NCBI RefSeq assembly: GCF_015207255.1
Contig: NZ_JADEXG010000001.1
Span: 143,979-207,978, forward strand
DNA from: Vasconcelosia minhoensis LEGE 07310
GTDB lineage: Bacteria > Cyanobacteriota > Cyanobacteriia > Phormidesmidales > Phormidesmidaceae
DNA: 64,000 bases
Direction of reading: 5' to 3'
Shown here piece after piece: positions 44,671-53,381 of this stretch. Positions within the stretch are counted from its first letter, which is position 1. Each line of letters begins with the position of its first letter. A model generated the notes under the pieces. That model searched no databases, was not told the origin of the DNA, and worked only from the letters and a program-made list of their open reading frames with translations. A program made the translations under genes and the position numbers.

Positions 44671-45237
44671 TCAGTCTGTTAGCGGAATTCCCTTCTGGCA
44701 CTGGGGGCAGTCTGCGGGCGAGATCGCGTCCATGCCCTCTAGGGTGATTAGAACTTCTACCGGGCAGGCCAGATCGACTTCAAACAGTCCCTTCGTCGCG
44801 ATTAAGCCTACGCCGACCGGCTCGGCCTGGGCCTGGCGAACAATCTGAATCAGCTGTTTGGCCGTGCCGCCGGTGGTGGTAACGTCATCGACAATTAAAA
44901 CCCGCGCTTGGGGAGGAAATGAAAAGCCATCAATCAGCTGATAGTGATGATCGATTTGACGCGCGATCGCGACTTTTGCCTTCAGCCGTTTGGCGACTTC
45001 AAAGGTCAGAATGCTGCCCGCCTCATTGGCCCCCAGAACATAGTCAATATCGGCGGAAAATCGGCTGGCCAAAGCGTCAAATAAAAACTGTGATTCTAAC
45101 GGACTTTGGAATAGCTTAACACACCGGAAGAAGCGACTGCTGTGTAGGCCGCTGGCGAGCTGAAAATGGCCTGTTTGCAGAGCTCCCGTCGTCTCTGAGA
45201 GCTGCTTAAACTGAGTTTCTAAGCTGGATTTTGTCAT
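44671..45237 (-). CDS. pyrE: Orotate phosphoribosyltransferase
   Basis: 188 residues. It transfers phosphoribosyl from PRPP to orotate, giving OMP in de novo pyrimidine synthesis. The PRPP loop is VLIVDDVTTTGGTA (residues ~117-130), preceded by LGANEAGSILTFEVAKRL and the catalytic-loop KVAIARQIDHHYQ. The tail CPQCQKGIPL is typical of the cyanobacterial enzyme. It lies next to genes for handling pyrimidine-like rings, which may be more than coincidence. It is divergent from the binding protein at 45511. Confidence 0.9.
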   Translation of the reverse strand: MTKSSLETQFKQLSETTGALQTGHFQLASGLHSSRFFRCVKLFQSPLESQFLFDALASRFSADIDYVLGANEAGSILTFEVAKRLKAKVAIARQIDHHYQLIDGFSFPPQARVLIVDDVTTTGGTAKQLIQIVRQAQAEPVGVGLIATKGLFEVDLACPVEVLITLEGMDAISPADCPQCQKGIPLTD

Positions 45238-45389
45238 AGCCGTTGATTCGTGCGAGCTGCTGTTTTCGCCTCTATCATACCCGAGCTATGCGCTCGAAAA
45301 AATAGCGTTTGAGCCAGACCTGATTGGCGTCACGGATATCATTGGCAGGCTGAGTAAAGCTTAACTTAACTAAATTGGAGAGGTTGCTA

Positions 45390-45428
45390 TTTAGTATCGA
45401 CAGGAAATGTTTTAGTATCTTAAAATAC
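45390..45428 (+). promoter_or_regulatory. NtcA-type box and 21-bp-spaced direct repeat upstream of the binding protein
   Basis: GTA-TCTTAAAA-TAC at 45415-45428 is a perfect GTA-N8-TAC, the site of the global nitrogen regulator NtcA. TTTAGTATC occurs at 45390-45398 and again at 45411-45419, a 21-bp direct repeat that overlaps it. The nearest TA-N3-T hexamers (TATTTT 45441, TAGAAT 45467) are not at the canonical ~22-bp distance, so the function is inferred. Confidence 0.5.
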
Positions 45429-45510
45429 AGCTTTTAGCGCTATTTTATTTCAAGATCAGACGCCGATAGAATTCAGGAATCAGGTTCCTGCAAAAGAAAC
45501 ACAAAAAATT

Positions 45511-46644
45511 ATGAGAAAATCTTTTTCAAAGCCGCTAGGACTAGGCGCGATCGCGCTTTCGGCTCTCCTATTCGTCACAGCTTGCCAGAGCCCGCCAGAC
45601 TCTGCCACGGCTGAAGATGCCCAGTCCGAAGCGACAACAGAAGTCGCGGCTGACGCTGAGCCGCAGTCCCTAACGCCGGTCAAGTTTACCCTCTCCTGGC
45701 TGCTGCAGGGGGTCGATGCGCCCATGACCCTGGCGATGGAGCGGGGCTACTTTGCCGAAGAGGGGATAGATTTACAATTCGAGCGGGGCTATGGCTCCGC
45801 CGATACCGCCAGTAAAATCGCTGCCGGCCAGTATGACATGGGCTTTGGCGATATGTATTCGATGATTGAGTTTAATCAGCAAAACCCCGACCAAAAGCTG
45901 GTTGCAGTTGCGGTTCCCTATAACAAAGCTCCCTTCGTGCTGGTGGCGCTGGAGGAAAGCGGCATCGACTCGATTGAAGACATGGCGGGTAAGAAGCTGG
46001 GCGCCCCCGCCGGTGATGCGCCCCGCCGCCTTTGGCCGGTGCTGGCGGAAGAGGTCGGCGTGGAGGCCGACTCGGTGGAATGGGTGACGATGGAGCCGAA
46101 GCTACGGGAAACCTTTTTGCTCCAGGGTGAGGTCGATGCGATCAGCGGCTTCATTTACTCGATGATGCCGTCCCTAGTGAAGGGAGGTAAATCCGAAGAC
46201 GACCTGAATATCTTCTACTACACCGACAACGGCCTCAACTTTTATGGCAATGTTGTGCTGGTCAAAGAATCTTTTCTGGAAGAAAACCCCGAACTGGTCG
46301 AAGGCTTTATCACAGCCTACATCAAAGGGCTTCAGGATACGCTGAAGGACCCGGAGGCCGGACTAGATAGCGTCATGGCGGTGGGCGACGACCTGATGGA
46401 GCGCGATGCTGAAAAGCTACGCCTCCAGATTGCCTTGAACAACCTGATCGTCAGCGCAGAAGTCGAAGCAAACGGCATTGGCGCGGTTGACTCAGAGCGG
46501 CTGAAGGAGAGCATCGCCCAAACGGTGGAGGGCTTCGACCTAGAGACGACGCCGGCTGTGGAAGAGGTCTTTGACGGCAGCTACCTGCCACCGTTAGAAG
46601 AGCGGCAGCTGCCGCCCGAATCGGAACGCCAGTCTTTGGAATAA
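45511..46644 (+). CDS. ABC substrate-binding lipoprotein, NMT1/THI5 type
   Basis: 377 residues. Lipobox VTAC (about Cys25) then an acidic linker and the NMT1/THI5 fold: FTLSWLLQGVDAPMTLAMER, GYFAEEGIDLQF, GYGSADTASKIAAGQYDMGF and FGNVVLVKESFL-like FYGNVVLVKESFLEENPELV. Relatives bind hydroxymethylpyrimidine, riboflavin, nitrate, sulphonates or other nitrogenous compounds. With the adjacent ring-opening amidohydrolase and the NtcA box, a nitrogen heterocycle is the best guess. No permease or ATPase gene follows (the next gene is reversed), so partners are elsewhere. Confidence 0.88.
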   Translation: MRKSFSKPLGLGAIALSALLFVTACQSPPDSATAEDAQSEATTEVAADAEPQSLTPVKFTLSWLLQGVDAPMTLAMERGYFAEEGIDLQFERGYGSADTASKIAAGQYDMGFGDMYSMIEFNQQNPDQKLVAVAVPYNKAPFVLVALEESGIDSIEDMAGKKLGAPAGDAPRRLWPVLAEEVGVEADSVEWVTMEPKLRETFLLQGEVDAISGFIYSMMPSLVKGGKSEDDLNIFYYTDNGLNFYGNVVLVKESFLEENPELVEGFITAYIKGLQDTLKDPEAGLDSVMAVGDDLMERDAEKLRLQIALNNLIVSAEVEANGIGAVDSERLKESIAQTVEGFDLETTPAVEEVFDGSYLPPLEERQLPPESERQSLE

Positions 46645-46704
46645 GCATAGATTTAGGTTTCTCGCTCAATGACTTTCATCTCAACAGCTTAGATTCTCAA
46701 TAAC

Positions 46705-47346
46705 TTAGATCAAAATTAGCCCTTGGCGCATAGCTGAGGTAACGGCTTCGGTGCGGCTGTTGACGTTGAGCTTGGAGAAAATGGAGCTGATGTGAAACTT
46801 GACCGTGTGTTCAGAGATGCAGAGCTGGGCCGCGATCGCGCGATTCCCCAAGCCCGTTGCCAGCAGCTGTAGCACCTCTAGCTCCCGAGACGTCAGCGGG
46901 GCGTCTGCCATTGCGCGATTTGGCGGATTGTTAGGGAAGTGATCTGAGGAGGATATCGGGTTCGGCAGTGGATTTAATATATCGGGATGCAGCACGACTA
47001 GGCCCGCTGCGATCGCGCTCACCGTCGCAATCAGCTCTTCTGCTGCCACTTCCTGAGGCAGCACGCCGCGAATGCCGAGTTCCAGCAGCTGGCCGATCGA
47101 AAGGCTTGAGTCGGCGTCTAGCAATACCGCGATCGCGACATCCCCGCTCAGCGCCATTTGCTCCCAGTCGGCCTCCGACAGCAGGGCCGACTCCATCAGA
47201 ATGACATCTGGCGGCTGCGGAGAAACCGTCAGCCCGGCGACCTCGGTGCTACAGCCGACCATCTGAATGATGGGCTCGCGGCTTAGCATTGCCGAGAGTC
47301 CTGCTTGCACTACTGCCCCCTTCGCGAGGATGAACAGTCGAATCAT
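46705..47346 (-). CDS. NarL/LuxR-type regulator with a degenerate receiver domain
   Basis: 213 residues from ATG at 47346, preceded by AGGAGG at the right spacing. The C-terminal LuxR helix-turn-helix is intact: [20 protein letters not shown] and [20 protein letters not shown]. The N-terminal receiver lacks the usual acidic pair (LFILAKGA), has Glu in place of the phosphorylated Asp (VILMES, normally LMDL) and PQE instead of the lysine motif (GIRGVLPQE). It is therefore probably not controlled by phosphorylation. It lies 27 bp after the HtrA-like gene, on the same strand. Confidence 0.85.
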   Translation of the reverse strand: MIRLFILAKGAVVQAGLSAMLSREPIIQMVGCSTEVAGLTVSPQPPDVILMESALLSEADWEQMALSGDVAIAVLLDADSSLSIGQLLELGIRGVLPQEVAAEELIATVSAIAAGLVVLHPDILNPLPNPISSSDHFPNNPPNRAMADAPLTSRELEVLQLLATGLGNRAIAAQLCISEHTVKFHISSIFSKLNVNSRTEAVTSAMRQGLILI

Positions 47347-47373
47347 TATCGCCTCCTCTCCGGGCAAAGCGGG

Positions 47374-48264
47374 CTAGCGTTCTCCAATGGTCAGGGAGAG
47401 TTCCAACAGCTGGCCGCCGCGAATTAATCGGGCCGTCACGGGCTGGCCGACCCGGTCTGGGGCGAGCTGCGATCGCAGGTCTCGAACCGTTTCGATCGGT
47501 TCTCCTACCAGCGTGACTAGAATATCGCCCATCAGCACGCCCGCGCCGTCGGCGGGGCCGTCGGTCTCCAGGCTAACGATCAAAATGCCGCCGGCCTGAC
47601 TCAAATCAAGGGACTGTTTGAGACTGTTGGGCAGCTCTACCGGCTGGAGACCAATCCCCAAGTAGCCCTGAGCCACGCGCCCTCGCTGAAGCAGCTGGTC
47701 CACCACGCGGTTGACTGTAGTGGTTGGAATCGTCACCGCAAAACGTCCGCGAGAGTAGGTGGTGTTAATCCCCAGTAGGTGACCCTGGCTATCGAGCAGC
47801 GGGCTTCCGGTAAATCCTGGAAAGGGCGTAATATCAGGTCGCAATAGCCGATCGATATGGCCGCCGGTCCAACTTTGCCAGGCCGTCCCTAACTCAGCTA
47901 GGATGCCAGCGCTGGCGCGGATGCGATCGCCCTCGGAGCGGCCTAATGCTAAAACCAGGTGTCCCGTCCGCAGCGTCTCCAAGTCTCCCAGCTGAGCCGT
48001 CGGCAGTTCCAAATTCTCGACTTGGAGCACGGCAATATCGGTGCCCGCGTCCTGTCCGATGATCTTAGCCGCGATCGCGTCACCCGCCATCAGCGTCACC
48101 TCATCCTGCTGACGGCGAACGGCATCAACGGTCGTGACGATGACGCCGGGACGCCAGTGAACGCCGCTGAGCACCGAGCGCTGAGCCTGGATGTTGACGA
48201 CGGCAGGGGCCGCCTGGGCAATGAGGTCTGCAAGCTGATCTGAAAATTCCGATAGAGCAGTCAT
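47374..48264 (-). CDS. HtrA/DegP-like protein with PDZ domain, predicted protease-dead
   Basis: 296 residues with no signal peptide. It has the trypsin-like fold of HtrA and one PDZ domain (about 200-292: GYLGIGLQPVELPNSLKQSL, GDILVTLVGEPIETV). The His position (normally TNNHVV) reads VTTVDAV, the Asp is kept (DAGTDIAVLQV), and the catalytic GNSGGPL reads GFTGSPL, with Thr for Ser. Protease activity is unlikely, so it may be a binding scaffold. Gene order with the degenerate receiver regulator downstream suggests a joint, phosphorylation-independent signalling unit. Confidence 0.82.
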   Translation of the reverse strand: MTALSEFSDQLADLIAQAAPAVVNIQAQRSVLSGVHWRPGVIVTTVDAVRRQQDEVTLMAGDAIAAKIIGQDAGTDIAVLQVENLELPTAQLGDLETLRTGHLVLALGRSEGDRIRASAGILAELGTAWQSWTGGHIDRLLRPDITPFPGFTGSPLLDSQGHLLGINTTYSRGRFAVTIPTTTVNRVVDQLLQRGRVAQGYLGIGLQPVELPNSLKQSLDLSQAGGILIVSLETDGPADGAGVLMGDILVTLVGEPIETVRDLRSQLAPDRVGQPVTARLIRGGQLLELSLTIGER

Positions 48265-48446
48265 AGCGGGGTTCCAATGGGATACGTCCAGGATGCCGGA
48301 AACCTTTGCCTAACGGCATCAGATAAACGGGTAGCGGTATTCCTAGAAGAATGGTTAGGGAGGCTAGACTCCTCAGGAATGTCTAAAGCCTGTTGAACCA
48401 AAGCCGTAGGTTAAAATAAATCTGTCCTGGACGGTGACACAGGCCC

Positions 48447-49168
48447 ATGACCCTCGCTTCTTCCCAGCCGCTTACCCTACCGGATCACAATCAGCTACCC
48501 GAGTCGGACGGGACCTTTGTGAAAAATTTTCAGGAACATCCCGAAAGCATTGTGCTGACTGACTCAATCCGACCCATTCTGAATGCGCTGCACAATACTG
48601 CATTGGTCAGGACAGCGGCATCTACTGGCGGCTGACGGACCCCCCCGAGCATGGGGCAGAGGCTCCCGACTGGTTTTATGTGCCCAACGTACCGCCGCTG
48701 CTGAATGGCAAAATGCGCCGCTCCTACGTGCTGTGGAAGGAGTTTGTCGCGCCCCTGATTGCTATTGAGTTTGTCTCTGGGAACGGAGATGAGGAGCGCG
48801 ATCGCACCCCACCCGCTGAGGACAATAAACCCGGAAAGTTTTGGGTATACGAGCAGGCGCTTCGGATTCCCTTCTATGCCATCTATGAGGTGGAAAAGCC
48901 TGCCGTCGAGCTATACGAGCTGAAGGCAAACCGCTATCAGCGCTGCGAGCCCAACCAGCGAGGCCACTATCCGATTCCGCCCATGGGTGTAGAACTGGGT
49001 ATCTGGCAGGGACGCTATGGCAATCAGCTCCTGCCGTGGCTGCGCTGGTGGGATAGCCAGGCCAACCTATTGCTGACGGGCGATGAGCGAGCTGAGCAAG
49101 AAAAGCAGCGGGCCGAGCGGCTGGCTACAAAACTGCGGGAGCTGGGGATTGACCCGGACGAGGTCTGA
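48447..49168 (+). pseudogene. Uma2-family gene with a frameshift
   Basis: The N-terminal part starts at 48447 (QLPESDGTFVKNFQEHPESI, PILNAL) and shifts frame between about 48585 and 48600 to GQDSGIYWRLTDPPEHGAEA, PDWFYVPNVPP, IAIEFVSGNGDEERDRTP, FWVYEQALRIPFYAIYEVEK and a tail ending LRELGIDPDEV. Full-length relatives read both parts in one frame, so a one-base change has split the gene. The ATG at 48680 could still give a C-terminal product. Confidence 0.8.
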
Positions 49169-49335
49169 AAAAATCCTGACCGTCTCCTATTCGTCGTAAT
49201 TAGGATACTGGGCTGGCGCTTTGCCCCGAGCTTCGATAATTTCCCTAGCGGCTGGCGAGCAAACATACCCTTAGGAAGCCAACTTGTTCATAGGCCTTCG
49301 GACATTGGCATTCTTGCAGCTTACTGACTTTTCCT

Positions 49336-50250
49336 ATGACCGACCACGACCGCCTCTTCAAAGAACTGCTCGCCACCTTCTTTGTCGAGTTCCTTGAGCT
49401 GTTTCTCCCCCAGGTCGCTAACGCCATCGACCGCGACTCCATTGCCTTTCAGCCCCAAGAGTACTTTGCCGACCTGACCACAGGCGAAACCAAAATCATC
49501 GACCTGCTCGCCGCCGTTCGCTTAGCCGGTCAGGACGTGGGCTTCCTCATCCATGTCGAGGCCCAGGCGTCATCCCAGTCAGACTTCGCCCAGCGCATGT
49601 TTTTCTACTTCGCTCGGCTGCATCAGAAGTTCCGACAGCGTATCTATCCAGTGGTCGTCTTTTCCTTTGACCAGCCCTATCGGCCAGAGCCCCGTTAGTA
49701 CAGCGTCGCGTTTGACGACCTGAAAGTCGTCGAGTTTAACTTTCGCGCCATTCAGCTCAACCGGCTCAGCTGGCGGGACTTCTTGCAGCAGCGCAACCCC
49801 ATCGCCGCTGCCCTGATGGCAAAGATGCAGATTGCCCCTGAGGAGCGCCCGAGGGTGAAGGTAGAGTGCCTGCGGCTGCTAGCGACTCTACGGCTGGACC
49901 CAGCTCGGACGCAGCTGATTTCGGGCTTTGTCGATACCTATCTGCGGCTGAGCCAGCCCGAGGAGCGGGTATTCCAAGAGGAGATAGGTAGAATAGAGCC
50001 AGCTGAGTGGGAGGGGATTATGGAAATTGTGACCAGCTGGATGGAGCAGGGCATTGAGCAGGGTAGTCAGCGGGAAGCGCGATCGCTGATCCTCCGTCTG
50101 CTCACCCGCAAAGTGGGCGAAATTCCAGAAGCGGCGCGATCGCAAATTCAGCAGCTCTCGACTGCTCAATTTGAAGCGTTGGGAGAAGCACTGCTAGATT
50201 TTTCGAGGCAGTCCGATTTGGAGACTTGGCTGATAGAGCATGCACCGTAA
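49336..50250 (+). pseudogene. Rpn-family (PD-(D/E)XK) nuclease gene interrupted by TAG
   Basis: Starts MTDHDRLFKELLATFFVEFL; the core GQDVGFLIHVEAQASSQSDF and YFARLHQKFRQRIYPVVVF is typical of the recombination-promoting nuclease family. TAG at 49696-49698 stops it, but the same frame continues YSVAFDDLKVVEFNFRAIQL, LSWRDFLQQRNPIAAALMAK and a C-terminal region with SWMEQGIEQGSQREARSLIL through 50250. One nonsense codon therefore splits a 304-codon gene. A restart at the ATG near 49783 would lack the catalytic core. Confidence 0.85.
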
Positions 50251-50400
50251 GTAAGGCGCGATCGCATTTGCCCCATAAACTGTACTAGGGGAAGGTGCAA
50301 GGGCTAAATCAAAGGCTTTTTCCAAGGTTGAAGTCATGACTGCTGAGGAATTAAGAAGACTGACCTACAATCAAGACAGATGGCTAGGAGGATGTCCGCT

Positions 50401-50682
50401 GTGACCGTTAAACTTGACCTCAGCACCGAAATGGAAGCCCGGCTGATCGTCCAGGCGGCAGCAAAAGGAGTGTCGGTAGAGCAGTACCTGCATTCTTTAA
50501 TCGAAACTGACTTACTAGCTGAGACAGAGCAGCCTGTTGACCTAATAGAAGCTAATGAGGAATGGGTCAACCTGCTAGAGACGTTTTGCAATAATCCGGC
50601 TCTGGCGAATGTGCCGCCTTTGTCAGACGAAGCCATTAGCCGCGAAAGTATTTATCGCGAACGGGAAGATAGCCAGCTGTGA
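50401..50682 (+). CDS. Antitoxin partner of the PIN-domain protein
   Basis: About 93 residues from GTG at 50401, chosen because AGGAGG (50386-50391) is nine bases upstream. ATGs at 50380 and 50392 are alternatives but clash with that site. TVKLDLSTEMEARLIVQAAA and GVSVEQYLHSLIE resemble a ribbon-helix-helix module, followed by an acidic tail. The stop (50680-50682) overlaps the GTG start of the PIN gene at 50679, so the pair is translationally coupled. Confidence 0.75.
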   Translation: MTVKLDLSTEMEARLIVQAAAKGVSVEQYLHSLIETDLLAETEQPVDLIEANEEWVNLLETFCNNPALANVPPLSDEAISRESIYREREDSQL

Positions 50683-51170
50683 GCTATTTGGTCGATACCA
50701 ATTTTCTGCTCCGCTTGGTTCAGAGCACCAGCTCTCTACAGCCCTATGCTCGCAATACCTACTCATCACTACAGTCGCAAGGTGAGGTACTGATGATTGT
50801 GCCGCAGAACCTGTATGAGTTCTGGGTGGTTGCGACAAGACCCGTAAATGTCAACGGGCTAGGGCTATCCACTGAGCTTGCGTCTGAAGTACTGACTCAG
50901 GCCAAGCAGCTATTTGTGCTCCAGCCCGATGTTCCAGAAATTTTGACAATATGGGAGCAACTTGTTACGACTTACCGTGTGATGGGCAAACAAGCGCACG
51001 ATGCTCGATTAGTTGCCGCTATGGTCGCTCACCAAATCACCCATTTGCTTACGTTTAACACTGCTGATTTCAAACGGTTTGCAGAAATTACTGCGATTGA
51101 ACCACGTAGTATTGCTACAGCCTCCTCAGAGTTTAGAGATGAAAAGGACTTTGATCCCAAGCTGCTATAA
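50679..51170 (+). CDS. VapC-like PIN-domain toxin
   Basis: 163 residues from GTG at 50679. PIN-domain acidic residues are visible: YLVDTNFLLRL (first Asp), NLYEFWVVATRP (Glu), AHDARLVAAMVAH (Asp) and LTFNTADFKRF (Asp). Such proteins are ribonucleases held inactive by a cognate antitoxin, here the gene that overlaps its start by 4 bp. It appears full length. Confidence 0.85.
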   Translation: MSYLVDTNFLLRLVQSTSSLQPYARNTYSSLQSQGEVLMIVPQNLYEFWVVATRPVNVNGLGLSTELASEVLTQAKQLFVLQPDVPEILTIWEQLVTTYRVMGKQAHDARLVAAMVAHQITHLLTFNTADFKRFAEITAIEPRSIATASSEFRDEKDFDPKLL

Positions 51171-51196
51171 AATAATGGAAGACCCTTATCCTTGCC

Positions 51197-51598
51197 ATGG
51201 CTGAAGCAATCACCTTACAGCTCCCTGAGCGTCTATACCAGCGATTACTCAGTACCGCTGAGGCGACTCAGCAATCGCTGGAAGCGGTCGTTTTGCGGGC
51301 CTTGACGGTAGGTAGCCCCCCCGACTGGACGGATGTTCCGGAAGAGTATCAATCAAGTCTGGCTGCCTTGGATCGATTGGCAGATGCAGCGCTGTGGAAA
51401 ATTGCTTAAGCTCGAAAAACATCCGCTGATATGCTCCGTTATGATCGCCTCTTAGATCGTCATCGCGAGGATGCTTTGACAGCGGCTGAACAGCTAGAAC
51501 TGCTCAACCTGCGTAAAGAATCTGAGCAGTTCATGCTACGCAAAGCCCACGCAGCTTCAATTTTGAAGTGGCGAGGTCATCAGGTCTCCGCTGTTTAA
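51197..51598 (+). pseudogene. Antitoxin-like gene split by an in-frame TAA
   Basis: The first 70 codons read AEAITLQLPERLYQRLLSTA, SLEAVVLRALTVGSPPDW and LADAALWKIA, then TAA at 51407-51409. The same frame continues ARKTSADMLRYDRLLDRHRE, LTAAEQLELLNLRKESEQFM and LRKAHAASILKWRGHQV to TAA at 51596-51598. Related cyanobacterial proteins contain both parts in one chain, as I recall them. The downstream half also has its own ATG (51431) and could be a 55-residue peptide. Confidence 0.75.
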
Positions 51599-51604
51599 GC
51601 GTCC

Positions 51605-51720
51605 ATGTCGTCTTACATACCAGCTAGCCTACGTGAACAAGTTGAGCAAGCTGATCGTGGGTACTGCTGCTACTGCCAGACTCAGGAAGCGAATAGTGGC
51701 ATCCCACTATCCATGTCTTC
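51605..51720 (+). pseudogene. 5' fragment of an HNH endonuclease gene
   Basis: The frame reads MSSYIPASLREQVEQADRGY, CCYCQTQEANSGIPLS, the N-terminal zinc-binding CCYC and partner motif of HNH nucleases found beside such antitoxin-like genes. The DH catalytic part and the rest are missing. After about 40 codons the sequence is unrelated, and a 205-bp MITE-like element follows at 51766. Confidence 0.75.
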
Positions 51721-51765
51721 TCAGCCTCTTGAATGCCTGAAAATGAAAGACTTTGAGCTAAGTGA

Positions 51766-51970
51766 CTTATGGTTCGCTCAAAATAATTTGAGATTCAGAA
51801 ATACCACGAAAGCAATGGCTTTCCGGTCTATTGACAAATGTTCTAACCCATGAGTCTTCTCTTGCCATATGGCGTCTCAGGAAGTCATGAGGAAAATGTA
51901 ATCAACTTTACGCTACATGTGGCGTTTTCAGAATTTAGCGAACCACTAAAATAAATAAGCGAACCATGAG
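51766..51970. mobile_element. 205-bp MITE-like element, copy 1
   Basis: Ends are CTTATGGTTCGCT (51766-51778) and AGCGAACCATGAG (51958-51970), 13-bp inverted repeats with one mismatch. A second AGCGAACCA lies at about 51937. A copy of exactly the same length lies at 63513-63717, differing at very few positions. It carries no transposase. No target duplication is clear. A coding frame from the HNH remnant runs into it by chance. Confidence 0.75.
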
Positions 51971-52026
51971 ATAAGAGCGTTCTCGTATAGTAGCGAGTTT
52001 CATCGGGCTCTAAGTTATCTTGCAAG

Positions 52027-52036
52027 AGCACGATAC
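52027..52036. repeat. Target-site duplication of the ISAs1 element (left)
   Basis: AGCACGATAC here and again at 53382-53391 directly flank the element ends, a 10-bp duplication as expected for ISAs1-family insertion. Confidence 0.85.
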
Positions 52037-53381
52037 CAGGGTAAGCGCAAGAAAATTCAGGTACCAGAAGTGTTAATGGGCAAAGCTTTTGCAGCTTCTA
52101 AGACTTTGAGCATATAGGCGGGGCTCATACTTGCTCGACGGGCTTTTTGGCGCGTACTTCGCTTATAAGTAACTTCTTGATTCAGCAGATTGAGACTCCA
52201 GCGCCTCAACAGCGACATATTCTCAGGCGCATGGCCCGTACGAATGCGGCTGGCATCTTCGCCAAAGGTGACATCAAGTACCCAGTGCAGCTGATTCTCA
52301 ATCGACCAGTGCTGCCGGATGGCCCGGCCCACCTGAGCGGCCTGAGGCGGCAGAGACGTCAGGTAAAACATCGTCTCTCGGGTAGTCTTATTCCACAGCT
52401 GACGCGTCCGCGTGACCTTGACTATCGATTGCAGGCCAGCCCACTGTGACTGCTTGTACAAGCGTCCCATCTGCTCTATCCCAACCGCCCAGACTTGCCG
52501 CTTCTCGGTGCGGTGATGGCCTGACTCAACGCTGGCGTCAAAGCTGTGCTCGATGCCTTCAAAGCCGCTGGCATCAGCCGCTGCAAACCACTGCTCAACT
52601 TGCCCAAACAGGGTCGGATGATTGGCCTTGAGCGCTAGCACATAGTCTGCCCCCTGGGCCTGAATCTGACGAGAAATCTCATGCTGAGTCCCCATCGCAT
52701 CAATCGTGATGATGCATCCAGCGATGTCAAGTAGCTCTAGCAACGCCGGGATAGCCGTGATCTCGTTGCTCTTGCTATCGACCTTGACTTGGCCTAGAAA
52801 CAACCGATGCTCACTCGCCCAGGCACTGACCACCTGCAAAGCACTCTGCTCAGCGTTGCGGTCATACGACCCGTTGAGGGCTTTGCCATCGATGGGCACC
52901 ACTTGCGCACCGAGTTCAGTTACCAAAGTGCTCAACCAGCCCCTAAAGCTAAGCTCCATCGCCTTGGGCGAGATTCGCTCAAACAGCCGTCGATAGGTGT
53001 CAGCGCGGGGAATGCCGAAGGGCAATGGCAAGAAACTTGTCAACCACTGCTGGTGACTTTCGCCATAGACTTCAATGTCGTCCCAGCCCTGCGCCCCGCC
53101 AATGGTCGCCAATAGCCCAATCATCACGATACTGATGAACGGATGCAGCACTCCTTGCTTTCCGCGCGGGTCTTCTAGGTCATCGAAGTGGGTCATCAAC
53201 GCTTGCTCTACCTGCTCGCAATCCGTTGCAGTCTCTAGCGTCGGCGTTGGGCTAGTAGGCGCAAGCAAATTGGCCTCGGCACCGAATCCTTTTGCCATGG
53301 TAGTCCCTGGTAGAGTATGAATTTCACTAGCTATGAATTTCACTAGCATAGTATGGCAAACTTTTTCTTGCGCTTGCCCTG
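52037..53381 (-). mobile_element. Complete ISAs1-family insertion sequence, 1345 bp
   Basis: Left end CAGGGTAAGCGCAAGAAAA (52037-52055) and right end TTTTTCTTGCGCTTGCCCTG (53362-53381) are near-perfect inverted repeats (one mismatch over 19), enclosing one transposase gene and flanked by 10-bp duplications. The intact duplication indicates a fairly recent insertion. Confidence 0.9.
52057..53298 (-). CDS. ISAs1-family transposase
   Basis: About 413 residues from ATG at 53298, which has CAGGGA five bases upstream; ATG at 53349 is the longer alternative. Motifs: LEDPRGKQGVLHPFISIVMI, VVPIDGKALNGSYDR (first Asp), CIITIDAMGTQHEISRQI (second Asp) and QHWSIENQLHWVLDVTFGED (Glu region), typical of the ISAs1/H-repeat DDE group. 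It is full length and likely active. Confidence 0.93.
   Translation of the reverse strand: MAKGFGAEANLLAPTSPTPTLETATDCEQVEQALMTHFDDLEDPRGKQGVLHPFISIVMIGLLATIGGAQGWDDIEVYGESHQQWLTSFLPLPFGIPRADTYRRLFERISPKAMELSFRGWLSTLVTELGAQVVPIDGKALNGSYDRNAEQSALQVVSAWASEHRLFLGQVKVDSKSNEITAIPALLELLDIAGCIITIDAMGTQHEISRQIQAQGADYVLALKANHPTLFGQVEQWFAAADASGFEGIEHSFDASVESGHHRTEKRQVWAVGIEQMGRLYKQSQWAGLQSIVKVTRTRQLWNKTTRETMFYLTSLPPQAAQVGRAIRQHWSIENQLHWVLDVTFGEDASRIRTGHAPENMSLLRRWSLNLLNQEVTYKRSTRQKARRASMSPAYMLKVLEAAKALPINTSGT

Noticed and set aside
46690..46700. TTCTCAA near 46693 as a further iron box
   Set aside because: It lies between two convergent gene ends, not in a promoter, and one or more chance matches are expected.
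49336..51598. In-frame TAG and TAA codons considered as recoding (readthrough or an alternative code)
   Set aside because: Both TAG and TAA are involved, only accessory genes are affected, and neighbouring genes use these codons as normal stops. Independent nonsense mutations are simpler.
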